28,045 bases of DNA from Fomitopsis serialis (GCF_022376445.1 NW_025955432.1:1-28045); one strand, 5' to 3'. Numbered from the stretch's first letter, positions 1 through 12,700 are shown. Numbers and translations: made by a program. Notes: generated by a model from the letters alone, not told the origin.

Positions 1-12
1 ATTCACCTGCAG

Positions 13-205
13 ATCGATCTTGCCCGTTCGTGAACGCTTCGCTCGAGGTCTGAACCGCGACTCGAAGCTCATGAGGGGAGACGGGCCCACGCTTTTCACC
101 AGTGTAAAAGAGGGTAAGGGCGTACAAGATGTCATTGACCTCGTCCTTGCGGCATGGCGAGCAGCGGGCAGCCCCGGAAAGCCGGGCGCGGTTGGTGACT
201 TGTGA
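13..205 (+). CDS. ureG: Urease accessory GTPase UreG, C-terminal exon (partial, frame-disrupted)
   Basis: UreG is a nucleotide-binding chaperone that, with other accessory proteins, helps load nickel into urease. Only the last exon is present; an intron acceptor (CTGCAG) ends at 12. The coding sense is spread over three frames: IDLA at 13-24, then VNASLEV at 30-50, then NRDSKLMRGDGPTLFTSVKE and onward from 53 to the TGA at 203-205. The order matches the end of fungal UreG proteins (IDLA switch region, RDS.KMR, GPT.FT.VK). The frame changes need one missing base at about 27-29 and another at 50/51. No GT donor is present, so splicing cannot explain them. Either the gene copy is damaged or the sequence has two indel errors within 25 bases. 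The GTPase core lies outside the window. It is convergent with EH1. Confidence 0.8.
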
Positions 206-452
206 ACGGGCTGGTGATGTGAGCAAGACGAACGAAGTATCCATATGTATCAATATACAAGTACAGACGTGACATCCAGCAGAGTTCCTCCGCTTTTGGT
301 ACGGGGCGACGAGTGTGAGGAGTGGATACACACTACGTATCCGTCGCAGCCACCGCGCCAGATCCTACAACCTTGCTCGAATGACAGGGCTAGATAACAA
401 GTGTACAGACGGTCAATCTCAATCAAGCGACGCGCATAAGGCTGAAAAGCAA

Positions 453-2047
453 TTACGCATAGCCGTCCTTGCCCGGCACGACACCATACGCCGGGCCGCC
501 TTCGCAAACATCGCCCGCACGTCGCCCGCGAGGTCCTCCGGCCGCTCGAACGCAGCGAAGTGCCCGCCGCGCTCGTGGTCCGACTCGTGCACGACGTTTC
601 CGATCGTGCGTGCCCACCTGTCACGATCCATCAGCATACGGTACGCGTGTGCGCGAATGAGGGGGGGTTACATACAGCTTGGGAACGACCGCGATCTCCT
701 TGGGGAAGTACGAGAGCCCGAGGGGGATGGAGCTCCAGGTGCCGCCGGCGACGGGGTCGCCCCCGCCGGTAACTTCGTAGTAGATACGTACGGACGCCGC
801 GGGTCCAGCGCGGGAGAACCAGTACACGGATATCCAAGTGAGCACTATCACCCACCCCTCAACTTCAGTGCTCGCGGACTCAGCCGTCAGAGGGGGGCAC
901 GCACCTTCGTCGTCTGTCCACGGATAGCTGTCTGTCCAGCGCACGAGCTTCTCGTATATCCACGCCAGCAGGCCCGCGGGCGAGTCCGCTAGGCTGTAGC
1001 CGAGCGTCTGCGGCTGCGTCGACTGCTCCTTGAAGTAGCCCATGCCCTTGCTGCGCGCCTCCATCGTGCGCGCCATCCCCGCCTTATCGCGCTCCGACCA
1101 GGGAAGCGCGAGAGACCCGAGGAAGGCGAGGAAGCGCCCGGGGTGCGTCCAGATGCTCGGTGGGCCGCTCCTGTGAATGGGGTGAGTGCGGCGATCGCGA
1201 GGGAGCGGGGGGAGGGCGGGCATACACTGGCATGTTGGTGTGCCAGGCTTTCACGGTCTTGTGGCCGTAGTCGGAGACTATCACCTTGCCGAGCTGCGTG
1301 GTGCTCGTTCAGCAAACGGAGTGGGTCGTGAAGGGGCTTTACTGACGAGGTATCCCCAGTCACCACCTTGGACGACTGGCAGGCGACTTGCGACTCAACT
1401 CGTGCAGATCAGAATCTGGAATGGAGTGACCCACCATATTCGCTGTAGCCCAAGGCCAGCATGAGTTTGTTGCAGACCTGAGAGGACAACTTTAGTCAAA
1501 GCCGTGCTCTTCGCCGTGCGCGCGTACCTCTGCGTATTGGTGACTACCGAAACCTTTCTTCTTCGGAGCCTCCGAGAACCCGAAGTTCGGGAGGCTGAGC
1601 GCGACGACGTGGAAGCTGGGGTGGTCATCCGACGCGCCAGTCAACAGAGGTAGCATCTTCCTCACTTCAAGGAAGTGTCCTGGCCCTGGGCAGGATGTAG
1701 ACAACGTCACTCTTGAGCGTATTCGGGTACTCACATCCGTGGACGAACAGCAGAGGCACCGCGTTCTCGACTATGCTTTTCTGGTGGACGTAGTGAATAT
1801 TAAGCACGCCGAAGCCGTCCACCTCGATGTCCCTTGTGAATTGGGGCAGGGTGTTGATCTCGGCCTCGGCCTTCCTCCAGTCGTAGCCGTCTTTCCAGTA
1901 CGCGACCATGCGCCGCACGTCGGCCAGTGGTACGCCGTAGTCCCAGCCAGCATCGTCCAGCTCGTCCGGCAGTCGCGTCACCTCGAGCTTCCTGCGTAGC
2001 AGCTCAATCTCCGAGTCTGGAACGGAGATGGTGAACGGTTGTTCCAT
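453..2047 (-). CDS. Epoxide hydrolase 1 (EHN-domain alpha/beta hydrolase), 8 exons, one frame break
   Basis: Predicted hydrolase of the microsomal-type epoxide hydrolase family, which opens epoxides to vicinal diols through an aspartyl ester. Exons on the minus strand: 2047-1735, 1685-1528, 1477-1435, 1375-1347, 1293-1226, 1170-905, 844-676, 617-453. An N-terminal EHN domain ([17 protein letters not shown]) precedes HGWPGHFLEV (oxyanion loop) and VVQGGDWG, whose Asp is the expected nucleophile. Downstream are [21 protein letters not shown] (expected acid residue Glu) and [10 protein letters not shown] (catalytic His). The length would be about 403 aa, normal for the family. In the last exon one base is missing near 497-501. 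Read literally, the frame runs on to a stop at 419-421; with the gap allowed for, the conserved GYA end and a stop at 453-455 appear. Exon lengths 158, 43, 29 and 68 are identical to EH3. Family assignment is firm; the substrate is unknown. Confidence 0.88.
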
Positions 2048-2895
2048 GGCTCTCTAGGACCTCAAGCCAGCAGGTGCGTCGCGAGGAGGGTCGGTGGTGG
2101 TGCGGGGAGTGAGGCGAGTATGTAAGTGAGAAGGGCGCGTATGTGAGTTTGGAAGGTTGGACCACCATCATGACGTTAAGTATCGCGGAGTCTGTCAAAT
2201 GCTTCTCACAGAGATGGCGGGAAGGGGGAAACGCACGACTGTACTCTGTTGACAATACACACGGAGCGCTGAGGGTATCGGGCAAGCACTGACACCCGCA
2301 GCCACACTCAGCAGCGGGCACGGAGGGCAAGCAGCGGGGCGGCTTCACCTGTTCGGCAAATCACGATGACCCTCGAGACGACCTGGTTCGTTTCCCTACA
2401 GATGAACCAGTCTCCCTGCTCTCTCAGCACGTGCCCGCTACGCGTCCCACTGGCTGGCAGTCCGGACGCGTCTTGGGCTCCTCCTCACTGGCCAGTACTC
2501 TGGTACTAAAGTACTTACTCATGTCAAACTCCGGTGTCGGTGACCTGGAATAGTCGCCTCTTTCTGCTACAATGAGCCCCAATCGCATACATGCTGCTTT
2601 GAGGCAGATTGCCAGCGAGGGAAAAGTAAACTCATCTACTACGTGCGGCTGGTATATGCATGCCACATTGCCAGGCGCGGCTAGCAAGTACTGACTCACA
2701 CAGACTTCTAATTAGAGAGTCTTCATTCCATAGCTGACCACATACCATGAGCTGGGCCTGGCGGCTGGCAAGCCCACCGATGTCAGCCCGTACATTGAAA
2801 GGTGAGTCCCTGGCATCTTTGGCTCTTTGACTGCTCCTCTCACCAGCTCGACGTCCCACAGTTGCGAGTCTCACCCTACGCGGGAGTTGGCCAGG
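2048..2895. other. Divergent intergenic region between EH1 and the membrane-protein gene
   Basis: This should hold the promoters of both neighbouring genes. I see no clear TATA box for EH1. Close to the plus-strand gene, a GTGAGT donor at 2802 and a CACCAG acceptor ending at 2847 fit a 46-nt intron in its 5' untranslated region, preceded by an ATG at 2781. Splicing that ATG into the main frame does not work, so it would be an upstream ORF if transcribed. A 91-codon minus-strand ORF (2424-2699) resembles nothing I know. Confidence 0.45.
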
Positions 2896-5800
2896 ATGGC
2901 TCCCATCCAGGTCTCACCTCCGTCTGCTCCCTCCGGCGTCTTCTCTGTCTTCGCGTCCATCGGGGACAGGCAGCAGATCATCGTCTATGCAGCCATCGCA
3001 ATCATTCTCTTCGCCATCTTCCTATTCGCAGTCATCTACATCCTCCGCCAATACAACGCCTCCTCTCAAGATGAAGAATCGCACACTACTTCCACGCCTC
3101 GCCCGCCTCTCCGACTCCTCCTTCCGGGAATGACCCAGCAACGCACCTCAAGCAGTGCCTCTACCCTCGTCGGATGTGTGACTCCTCCGCGGAATAGCCC
3201 GGCGTCTTCCAAGCGCGAGGGCAGTATCCCTAGTCCTCTAGTGTGTCTCTCCCGCGTTATGTACTGTCTGCCGCTGACTCGCATGCAGGGCCAACACGTT
3301 CACACCGACCCTCCTCCTGTTGCTCTCGAGCAGGTGGTCAGTCAATGTGCTCTGGTCGTCGACAACGGGCTCCCTGCGAACGTGCCGCTTGAAGGTCTAG
3401 ACGTCATCGTCATCCCAGAGGTGGAGGACAAGGATGCGGAGAACGCCCCCGCCGAAGCTCAGATCATCCACCACGACATTGATAGCAAGATCAAGTGGCT
3501 CGAAAGCAGCCCCGCTCTGAAGGTTGATGTTCACTATGTGAGTCGATCCGAGGCAGGTCACAGCACTGCACTGACTGAGGCGGACAGGTCGACATGATGG
3601 TTGTTACTCTTGATGCCAACAAGCGACAGGAGCCTCCTGAAATCGGCACCATCAAGCGCGAGGTCACCGACGCAGACGCGGTCAACATCGGCAACGCATT
3701 CCTCCAAATGGGAGATGCTCCAACTTCCCCCAAGGCATCCGTACGTGCACTTCCTCCTTTCTATGTTCCAAGCACTTATCCCGGGCGCAGAAGCTCTCCG
3801 TTCGGTCCGCACATTCTATCGACGCGAAGTCCTCTGGCCACAGCCACGGCAGAACGGCGTCCGACCCCGAGGGTGATACCAGCGTAACGCAAGTTTCGTT
3901 CACATCCGCGAAGTGTGGTCTCCTTCCTTTCCGACAGGAGGTGTGTATCTGTTGCGACGATAGCTTCCACTCACTTCATGTCATCTGTGTGCGTATAGCC
4001 TCGCCAGGGTGATCTGTGGGCAGCAGCTCTCGATAGCCTCGCCCGTCATGTCTCGCTCGACGACATTGATGCAGAGAACCCCACCATCCGCGATCCTAAT
4101 CGCGTACCCGAGGTACCTGTCTTTCACCAGGAAGTTTGTACACCTGAACACACTACGCGCTACGAAATGGTGAGTGTCTGCTATTCCTCCCCAGATGTCG
4201 GAGGCTGACGAGGGGTGTAGGCAAATCCGCCGGAACCCTCAACCGGCTGTGCGCGGTCCTCGGATGACAATAACGATTCATCCGGGACGTCTGTGCTAGC
4301 CTTCGGACGCCGCACCGACATTGCGGCTGAACATCCCGCCACACCGGATGTTCTCAATGCCTTGTCTCATGGAAAGCCATGCAAGGGGGTATGATGTACG
4401 CTGTCGTCGCTACATGAGATAGCTCACTTTCTTTGGCAGGTCCGCTTCGCTGGTGACTTCAAAGCGGAGGTCGGCGACCGTTGCCGTGTCAGCTACGACG
4501 TGAAGGCCGGCTACCTCAAGGTCAAGGTCGCCGACTCCATCGCCACGCCACCTCCCCTCTCCAGTGATAGCCTGGACGATCCTACAACTCCTACTCTGGA
4601 TCAGCCCGTTCATATTCCAGCCGATCATGTCCCCGACATCGGCGGCTCTTCTGAATCTATCGCATTGTCGACAGAGTGTGGTGGTCCTGGCTTCGCGACC
4701 GAGTCAAGCTCCGAGGGCGGCCTCACTATCCCGCCCACCGCCTCGGCGCTGATGTCTACTCTGGACATCGGCGACGAGGAATGCAAGCCGATTATCGTGT
4801 ACGAAGACCACCTGGACGAGAATGCCGACCGCAACTTTTACGAACTGGGGACCTCCTACTCGACGCAGGCCCTCCGCAACCAGATCATGAAGAACGTTGA
4901 GAAGAACTTCGCAGAGCGCGAGCGCCAGGAAGAGGGGCGGAAGCGACTGGAGCAGATGGACAGGGACTACGCGTCCTTCCGCGAGCGCCGTCGACACTGG
5001 CACGTTGACGATGGTGCGCCGACTACGTACACGCCGCCGTTGACTCCCGACCTTGGCGACAACAATGGGCACGCAAGCGACTCTGGCGACTCTGACTCTG
5101 GGTCTTCTTCTCCCGGGACGCCTGTTCTTGGTTCTTGGTCTGAGACTGCTTCTCCTCCACTGTCTGAGAACTTCGCTCCGCCTGTGGCTGCCGACACCTG
5201 GAAGTTCTTGCCTGGCAACAGCGGCTCGGCCTCTGACAGCCTCTCCGGACTCGCGCTACAGGTCGAATACAGCGTAGGCGACGACGTGCCTCTTCCTCCT
5301 CGCCGGGTCCTGCAAGCGTCTCCTAGCGATGAGATGAAGCCGATCCTCGTCGTCGAAGAGCACCTGGACGAGAATGCCGAGCGGAACTTCTACGAGTACG
5401 GGATCTCTTACTCGCTGCAGGCCCTTGGCAACCTCCTCATGAAGGAATGCGAGAAGACCTCGAAGAGGCGGCAACTCGAGTTCGAGATCGCGAAGACGAT
5501 TGCGGAGGGACAGAAGGCGAAGCGGGAGCGTGCGGAACTTATGCACGAGCCTGAGCAGGACTATCGTGGACTTGACGATGAGCCTCTGGATACAGCCTCT
5601 TCCTACGAGACGATCAGCGACGGTCAAGTGTCCCTTGTCGAAGAATCTGAGCCAATGACTGTGCTGTCGGACGTCGTAACTCCCCCTCAAGAAGATGTCG
5701 CCTCCCAAGCAGTCTCCCCCTCGGAGCCTGCCAGAACCCCGGAAGACTCTCACCGATCCACACACTACTCCAAGACGTCGGAGCATCACATGTCCATGGC

Positions 5801-6092
5801 AGACCGGGCTACTCGGCCGGGGCGGTTCTCCAAGCTTCTCGTCTCCTTGTACCAGGGATTCGACTTCGACGTCGCTGCGGCCATTGCGGTTGGTCTCGAG
5901 ATCAATGTGGAAGACTGCGACACTGGCAAGATCGTGGTGCTCTCTGACGACGACGAAGACGACAACTATCCTGTCAGCACTGTGCTCGCTGAGGAACCGT
6001 CTTTTGACGTGATCAAGAAGGTCGGCATCAAGGGGTCGTCCGTCTCACATCTCCTCGTGCCCGAAACATCTTGGACCGCTCCTCGTCTTTAG
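2896..6092 (+). CDS. Unrecognised single-pass membrane protein with duplicated internal motif, 7 exons
   Basis: I do not recognise the family. Proposed exons are 2896-3240, 3289-3537, 3588-3740, 3791-3940, 3999-4169, 4221-4388 and 4440-6092, giving 962 aa. The start is the first in-frame ATG (MAPIQVSPPSAPSG). One transmembrane segment lies at residues 28-50, followed by RQY, so the long C-terminal part is probably cytosolic. The rest is rich in Ser, Pro, Asp and Glu and looks mostly disordered. Two near-identical 36-residue blocks occur at about residues 528-563 and 712-747, each followed by a charged, helix-prone stretch (for example RERQEEGRKRLEQ). An acidic patch (SDDDEDDNYP) lies near the end. 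The 48-nt intron 3241-3288 is in frame; it has GTGTGT, CTGAC and GCATGCAG signals but could be retained. The gene is convergent with the ABC transporter. The gene is confident; its role is unknown. Confidence 0.75.
4785..4892 (+). repeat. Internal coding repeat, copy 1 (36 residues)
   Basis: First copy of a motif beginning KPIIVYEDHLDENADRNFYE and ending in QIMK. It has the same length as the copy at 5337-5444. Both share the core HLDENA.RNFYE.G.SYS.QAL.N and a run of charged residues after it. Confidence 0.85.
5337..5444 (+). repeat. Internal coding repeat, copy 2 (36 residues)
   Basis: Second copy, beginning KPILVVEEHLDENAERNFYE and ending in LLMK. It aligns with copy 1 without gaps, with mostly conservative changes. 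The two copies start 552 bases (184 codons) apart, which suggests an old intragenic duplication under protein-level constraint. Confidence 0.85.
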
Positions 6093-6792
6093 ACTCTTGT
6101 CGCGCGTACTCCACGAGAGTCGCGACCGTGGTGCCCCTCTGAAGATCTGAAGACGTAGGCCCTGCGCGCCGTGTCTCTACAAGTGTCCCTTTCTATCATT
6201 CTACGTTCTCAAGTCTTCATGGAGTGTTTCATTTATCGGTATCTTACTCTATCTACACTACGTTTCAGAGCCGCCTTCCTCGTCCAACTCTCCATAATTT
6301 GTCTTCCTTACTTTGTTTCTATGATTCTTTCTCCATTCACACACGATGTTAGCCCATTTCCCCATCCATGAACGATCTTCCCCTTACCCCTTCTGTTTGC
6401 CTTTTGTTCTGTCGTATCTCCTGCAGCTTGTCACGCCCTATCCCCCTTGTTTCGGTTATTTGTGGTCTGGCTTTACAACGTATCCAATACTATCCATATG
6501 TTCCGGATGAGATTTTCGCAATTCAGGACGCGTTTCCGTTCACTACATACAACTGACCCAGGTGAACACGGCTCTCGATTCAAAGCGTCGGGGGTCTGAA
6601 CTGCTGTCTGCATGGTCAACTGAGTAATGATCGTCGTGATAACAGTCCTTCCCAACTTCACAGCGGAACGTATGCATCCGCAATCACGACGAAGGTGGCA
6701 CGAGATACTATGTGTCCATGATGTTTTATGAGCGGCGTGTACAGCCAGCCTCGCACTAGATCCGTTAGAAATCATATACGTCCACACCGCAA
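6093..6792. other. Convergent intergenic region
   Basis: This stretch separates the 3' ends of the membrane-protein gene (+) and the ABC transporter gene (-), so it should contain both transcript ends. It is locally T-rich on the plus strand (about 6180-6480), as expected for a 3' untranslated region. I see no supported gene, RNA or repeat. Confidence 0.5.
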
Positions 6793-9700
6793 CTACGACT
6801 CTCCTCCTGTGCGATTCACCATTGAGTGCAACGTGTCGTGATCAGGGCTTTCATCCACCAAAGCGCGGAACATCCCGTTCACGTCCTTTAGTAGCTCTCG
6901 AGGTTCCCCATATTCGACCTGCCAGTAACGCGTCAGATCTCACTCATGCATGTATACGGAATCATCGATTACTCACTATGCGACCAGCGTCGAGGACCAT
7001 CTAACGAAGTGTCAGTATCTCAGGTGGAGTGATGCAGCTAGTGCTCACAATCTTGTCGGCATCCATGATCGTCTGCAGCCTGTGAGCTACGGTGAGGACT
7101 GTCGCGCCTCTATCTAACTCCTTGCGCAACGACAATTGAATCGCGGCATCCGTCGCATAGTCTGACAGTCGATGAATACGGCGATGAAAGCCACCAGATG
7201 TGTGTGCACGTACCGATTGCTGATGTAGCTGAATATAGATAAGGTTAGTACCATGAAATCTTTCGAGGTAGCGAACTGACCTTCGTCGAGGATGAGTAGC
7301 TTGCTCTGACGTATGATGGCTCTGGCCAATGCTAAGATTTGACGCTGACCCACGGAGAGGTTGCTGCCTCCACCGGCGATCTGTGTATCAAGAGTGATCT
7401 TCCCCTCCGTCAAGCTGCTTTGCAGAGAGAAAAGCCCGGCAGATTGAAGCGCGTCGTTCAGAAGGGCATCATCGTGTTGCTGAAACGGGTCGAGGTTCTG
7501 ACGCAAAGTCCCACTGAGAAGCTCAGGCTTGACCATGCGCAAGTCAGCGATGTCTGAATGGATATACGCGTTACATACCGATTGTGGAATGATGGTGATG
7601 CTTGATCGTAGAGCGTCGAGGTTGATGTCATCTGTGGCGAGACCGTCGTAGAACACTTCGCCCTCCGTATGTATGCAACGTAACAGTGCGAGTGCAAGGG
7701 AGCTCTGCAATCCATTATCAAAAGTCAATTCCTTCCCAATGATGCGACACGATTCACCTTTCCGCTACCCGTCCGACCAACTGACGTCCTGTCAGCTACC
7801 TATGCTAAAACTGGAAGGTGGACGTTGGACCATACCAATGCCAACTCGTTCCCCAGATTTCGCCTCGAAGGAAATCTCGTGCAAGACACGCGGTCCGTTC
7901 TTGGCGACCCGGTCAATCGTGCTGAAGTGGCGTTGAGGAATCGATTGACATACCTCTGAATAGCGAGCGGATAACTTGTCCACCTTTAGCTGGCCGCTTG
8001 CAGGCCAGTAGGCCGGGGGAACACCGACTGCTGTCGGCTTTGGTTCGTGTTCTATGTCAAGATACTGCTTGATCCTCTCCACACTGAAGTAACACTGAGC
8101 GATGAGTCTATCGATTCTTTTGCTGATATTTACCTGTTGCCTGCGACTTCCAGTCTGTTGAATGCCCTGACGAACCAGAGGATCTGACTACTGAAGCCGA
8201 CTGAGGGTGCTATTAGCGGGGCAACATATGTCAATTCCAGTCACATACTGACCTGCCATTACCAACGAAAAGCCAATATTAGAAGCAGTATTGGATCTTC
8301 CATAGACAAGATACGCTGCCAAAGTAGCAGTGAAAAGAGCGGCGAGTACGTCCAATCGGATGCCAACCCAGCTACATAAGAAATGTGAGATACAGTAAGA
8401 CTTGGGCAAGAGGGATGCCTTGGAGAAACTGGACATACCGATTTAGATTCCAAAACGACCTGGCCGCACGTGTGTAGTGGTTGATGCGTACGTAGGACTC
8501 CCTCTTGAAGGCCTCTTGCGCACCGTATGCGCGAATCGAGACTGCGTTCGGTGACGGATCACATTGATAAGTATCGCGAGAGATAAACACCCTGGACGTA
8601 CTGATTCCTGCAAATGCAGCTCCGAAATGGCCCAACACAGGCGACCTTGCATTACTCATTTCGCGTTTGACTGAGAGCTGAGCCTTCATGTACATTCTCC
8701 CAATCCAACCGCCCAGGAACGCGATGATTGCTCCAGGGACGGCGAAGATAGGCGATATGAGCATCACGGCGCCCAGCTTGAGCAACATCGCGGTGCCCAT
8801 GTCTACGACCACACCTATCCATCTACCAACCTGATCATCCACTAGTCTAAATGAGTTTGGGCTGCACGATGACCTTTGTATCGGCTTACTAGCTTGTATA
8901 TCTTGAGTGCAGCGTGCGATCACTCTTGCTGTTGGTGTCTTGTCTAACCATCTAGCAGAGCATCGTCAGTACGGATTCGCATCAGTGCTGACCGACTTAA
9001 TTACCTCAGCGTAGCAGAGAATACAGATGATATCAAGCTCCGATGCATGATCTTCGACGCCCTGAGGGTGCCCAACACGTACACAGATAGTGCTGTCATG
9101 TAGAAGCCAATCGACGCTGCCATTATGACACAGTATCCGAGCAGATATCTTCGAGGAGTATAAGCAGCGCTGCCTACACAATGAGCACTGAACACGTACC
9201 GTGGAGCATGCACTTCGGAAGCATCATGTTCCTCGTATTGTCGAGCCCAAAATCCAAGGAACCAGGTCTGCAGATTGTTCAATATGTTGAACACGACTAG
9301 GCTACCCATGAAACTGAGCCAGAAGAGCGATTGATGTTCTCCTCCAAGCGAATGTACATATAGCTTCACTGGCGTTCATTAAGTATGCGAGTGAAGTCAT
9401 AGATTATGCGTAACTCACTGGCTGACCAGCCAACGTGGCCCACTTCAACCTCTTCCTCGACTATCAGTTTGCCATCGACCTTTTGGGCAGTCTCATCCCC
9501 AATTTCTTCATCTAACGTATCCTTTTCCTTTGCAAGCTCTTCATCTTCTTTTGCAACTTCTGCGGCAAGTCTGTTGTCTCGTTCTAGTGCGCTCGAAATT
9601 GAGTCTTGGCCAGCAACGCGACCATCCAACCCGACTGCGACCACATAGTCGGCGATGGGGCCTGCCAATGTGATGTTGTGCGTCTGCCCATCAGTTGTAT

Positions 9701-12700
9701 AGCTGTCTAAAGGCTTAATTGTGTGGCGACTTACAACTAGTATGACTGTCCGACCACGGACAAGTTCGCCCTTGAGACACTTTTCTACGATCCATCGGGA
9801 CGTGTGCACGTCTAAAGCAGCAAGAATCTGGGCAGAGCCATCAACACTTTAGATCCGTTATTTCGCAGGTCAGTGAATGGCCCACATCATCCAATAGCAA
9901 TATTTGCGCCTTCGAGTATATAGCTCGAGCGAGTGTGATACGTGCCTATAACATAGATTAATATCTACGCATGCACAGAAAGGACTCATGATTCAATCAC
10001 CTGCTGCCCACCACTATTGCATGCACATCAGTCAGTTGTAGCAGTCGATGTGTTCGCGAGTAGTAGGACGCACCTCAAAGTGATCCCCTTCTCTCCTACC
10101 TCTGTGAGATCGCCAGCAACGAACAAGTCGAGGTCACGCTTCAGTGCACATTGCTCTAGTACTGTGGATGCACTTGTGAGAATGTACAACAGTCAATTCG
10201 CCGTGACCACATACCCATCTGGTATCGTCGCTCGTCGTAAGCTGCACCGAACAGAATGTTGTCCTGACCATCCGCGTGTCTGGCGTCAGTCACAGTGATG
10301 GGACTGACTCATATTTTGTAGACTGACCCTGATCGTTTCGTTCTGCACCCAAGATTCCTGAGCTGCATAGGCGACGCCACCGGAACGCGGGAGCATACCG
10401 AAGGAATCCGGCCCCCCGGGTATGTTGTGCATTTCTCCGAGGAGAGCCATCAACAAGGAGGTCTTCCCAGATCCTGTCGGCCCTATAACGAGGTTGATGC
10501 AGCCTCGCTTGAATAGAACGTCGCCATCGATACGCAGCATGAAGCTCCTCTGCCCTGATCTCAGCGCAGGTGTACCGGAGTCATCGTCGCGGGCCCAAGT
10601 GAAGGCTGCATTCCTAAACCCAATGTCGTCCTGGCCGGTTTCATGCGGCTGTGTGATTGATGAATGATCATTGCTAGAGTCATCCGCAAACTCGTCGATG
10701 AGTTCCGTCTGTGAGACGCAATCAGTTTCAGCGACAGTTCAAGATTCATAGGCTATGTGGCTGACGTTGTGTAAGAAGTCAGTCATGCGATCGAGCGCGA
10801 CCTTGGCTACGAGCATTCGCTTTCAGTACTGGTGCAAGCAATACGAACGAGCGTGATACCTGATATGTATCCCGGGATCAGCCCCATGATCATGTGCATG
10901 AGTCCGGTGAACGTCTCGAATACTGCAGAATAGTTAGCGTATCTCCTAGCCAATTACAGCGTTGCCACTGTACCTGCAATAGAGGAAAACACGACAGATG
11001 CTAGAAAGCGTCTTGTCATGCGCAATGAAGAATTTGAGAAGCAAAGGTTCATACCTGTCAACTCGCGCTTCATGCCAATTGTAAAGGTGGCATAGGTCAC
11101 CACCATCGTCAGCAAAGGTATCAGGTCGCTGATGCATGAATGCGGATCAGCATAGTGTATAATGGCTGAGCGTAGACGTTACTTTAGGTTATCGTTGATG
11201 ATGCTCAGCAGTTTCGACCTTCGTATCCACATGAGTTCCTCGTTACGTTTCTCGGAGAGTTGCTGTTCGATTCGTCTTTCCCAGGCGAAGAACTTGATCA
11301 TGCGGACGACATTCATGGCTAGTCCGAGAGGTTTAGCATTGTTGATACCAGTCTGGCATTGATTATGTACCTTCAGTGATGCTCTGAACCCGGGCATCCG
11401 TCTGAACAAAGCAGTGTCAATATACTGACCAACGCAGGGGTATAGCGAATACTTGCCTTCTTCATCTTTTCAACCTCCGCTCCATGTATCGCGCCCGACA
11501 TCATGCCTGGTGCAGGAAGCAAGACGATGATTGTTGCTAGGCCAACAAGTGCGCTAGTCATGCATGTCAGCGACTCTGTTATCCCCAGTGTGCATCTCCC
11601 GACGCACCTCCAGCCGAGGATCGAGTACAGGAACCAGATACAAAGACCGAGCTCCAGAGGAACCTTGACCACTGCCGCAGCAGATCAGCCATCATACAAG
11701 ATGCCGCAGACGAGGAGGGGACCACATACGAAGGAAGAGCCAGTCAAATCCCCTGGTGAAGGACGCGAAGTCGGAAGTGACGAGGTTGTTGACTTTCCCA
11801 GTCAAATTCTTCGTCTTGCTGGGTTTCTCTGGGGCTGCGGAGGAGCCTTCTTCGGCTCCAGGCGTGGTTGAAACCTCAGCCTTCATTCGCATGCGCAATG
11901 CGTGGTTGAAGATGAGCTGAGTGATGACGGCCTCAGATCGGACCAGCAACCTCGTCTGTGAAAAAGAATGCGCTGAATACGTGTTTTAGGTGGAAAGGTG
12001 ACCTTACTGACCGACAGGAAGGTGTACCATTGCGAGCATAGGTTGCCAAGGGTGGGACCGCAGAAAAGGGTGAGTATCCAGAACCAAGGGCGCACAGAAG
12101 CTCCCTGGCCGCCAGTTTCGATGTAGCTAGAGCGAAGTTAGACAACAGCTTTTCTTAAGAGCATGAAGGCCTACTCGAGAAGGTATCTGATACTGAGCGG
12201 CGCTACAAATTTGAGAGCAGTCTGTAGGCAGTATTAGGTGACCGCAGATAGATAGATCTCGGGCGTTGTGACATACGCTGCCTGCGAGAGGGAAGCACAT
12301 CTTGATCCATTCAAGACCTGCTCATGAGTAAGAAGTGAGCGTGGATACGAGTTGAAAGATAGGATACGCACGCCACACTTTCCAGAGGCTCCACGCAAGA
12401 TGCCTGCGCTTCTTAGACTGGAGGGGATCGAGTTCCTGCAAAGTTGCCATTCATCAATCTTACTCATGTCTTTCGAGGAGGAACAAGACGCACGTGAAGG
12501 CTCTCTTTCAAGAGATTCTCCGCCTCATCGTAGTCTGCCAGTGGCGGCAGCTTGTCAAGCGAAAGATGTTCTACGCGCGAGGCGTCTCTGATGGTCTCGT
12601 CCACGAAGAAAAAGAAGACGAACGACAGCCACGACGTCGTCTGTTCCGCTGGAGGGTTCGGCCATGGATTCTGTTTTCATTTGGTCAGCTATAGCTTGAC

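Noticed and set aside
315..992. 225-codon plus-strand ORF
   Set aside because: It lies antisense to EH1, crosses EH1 introns and has no family motif; it is a shadow of GC-rich coding sequence.
2424..2699. 91-codon minus-strand ORF upstream of the membrane-protein gene
   Set aside because: No recognisable motif, no splice context linking it to neighbours, and no promoter signal.
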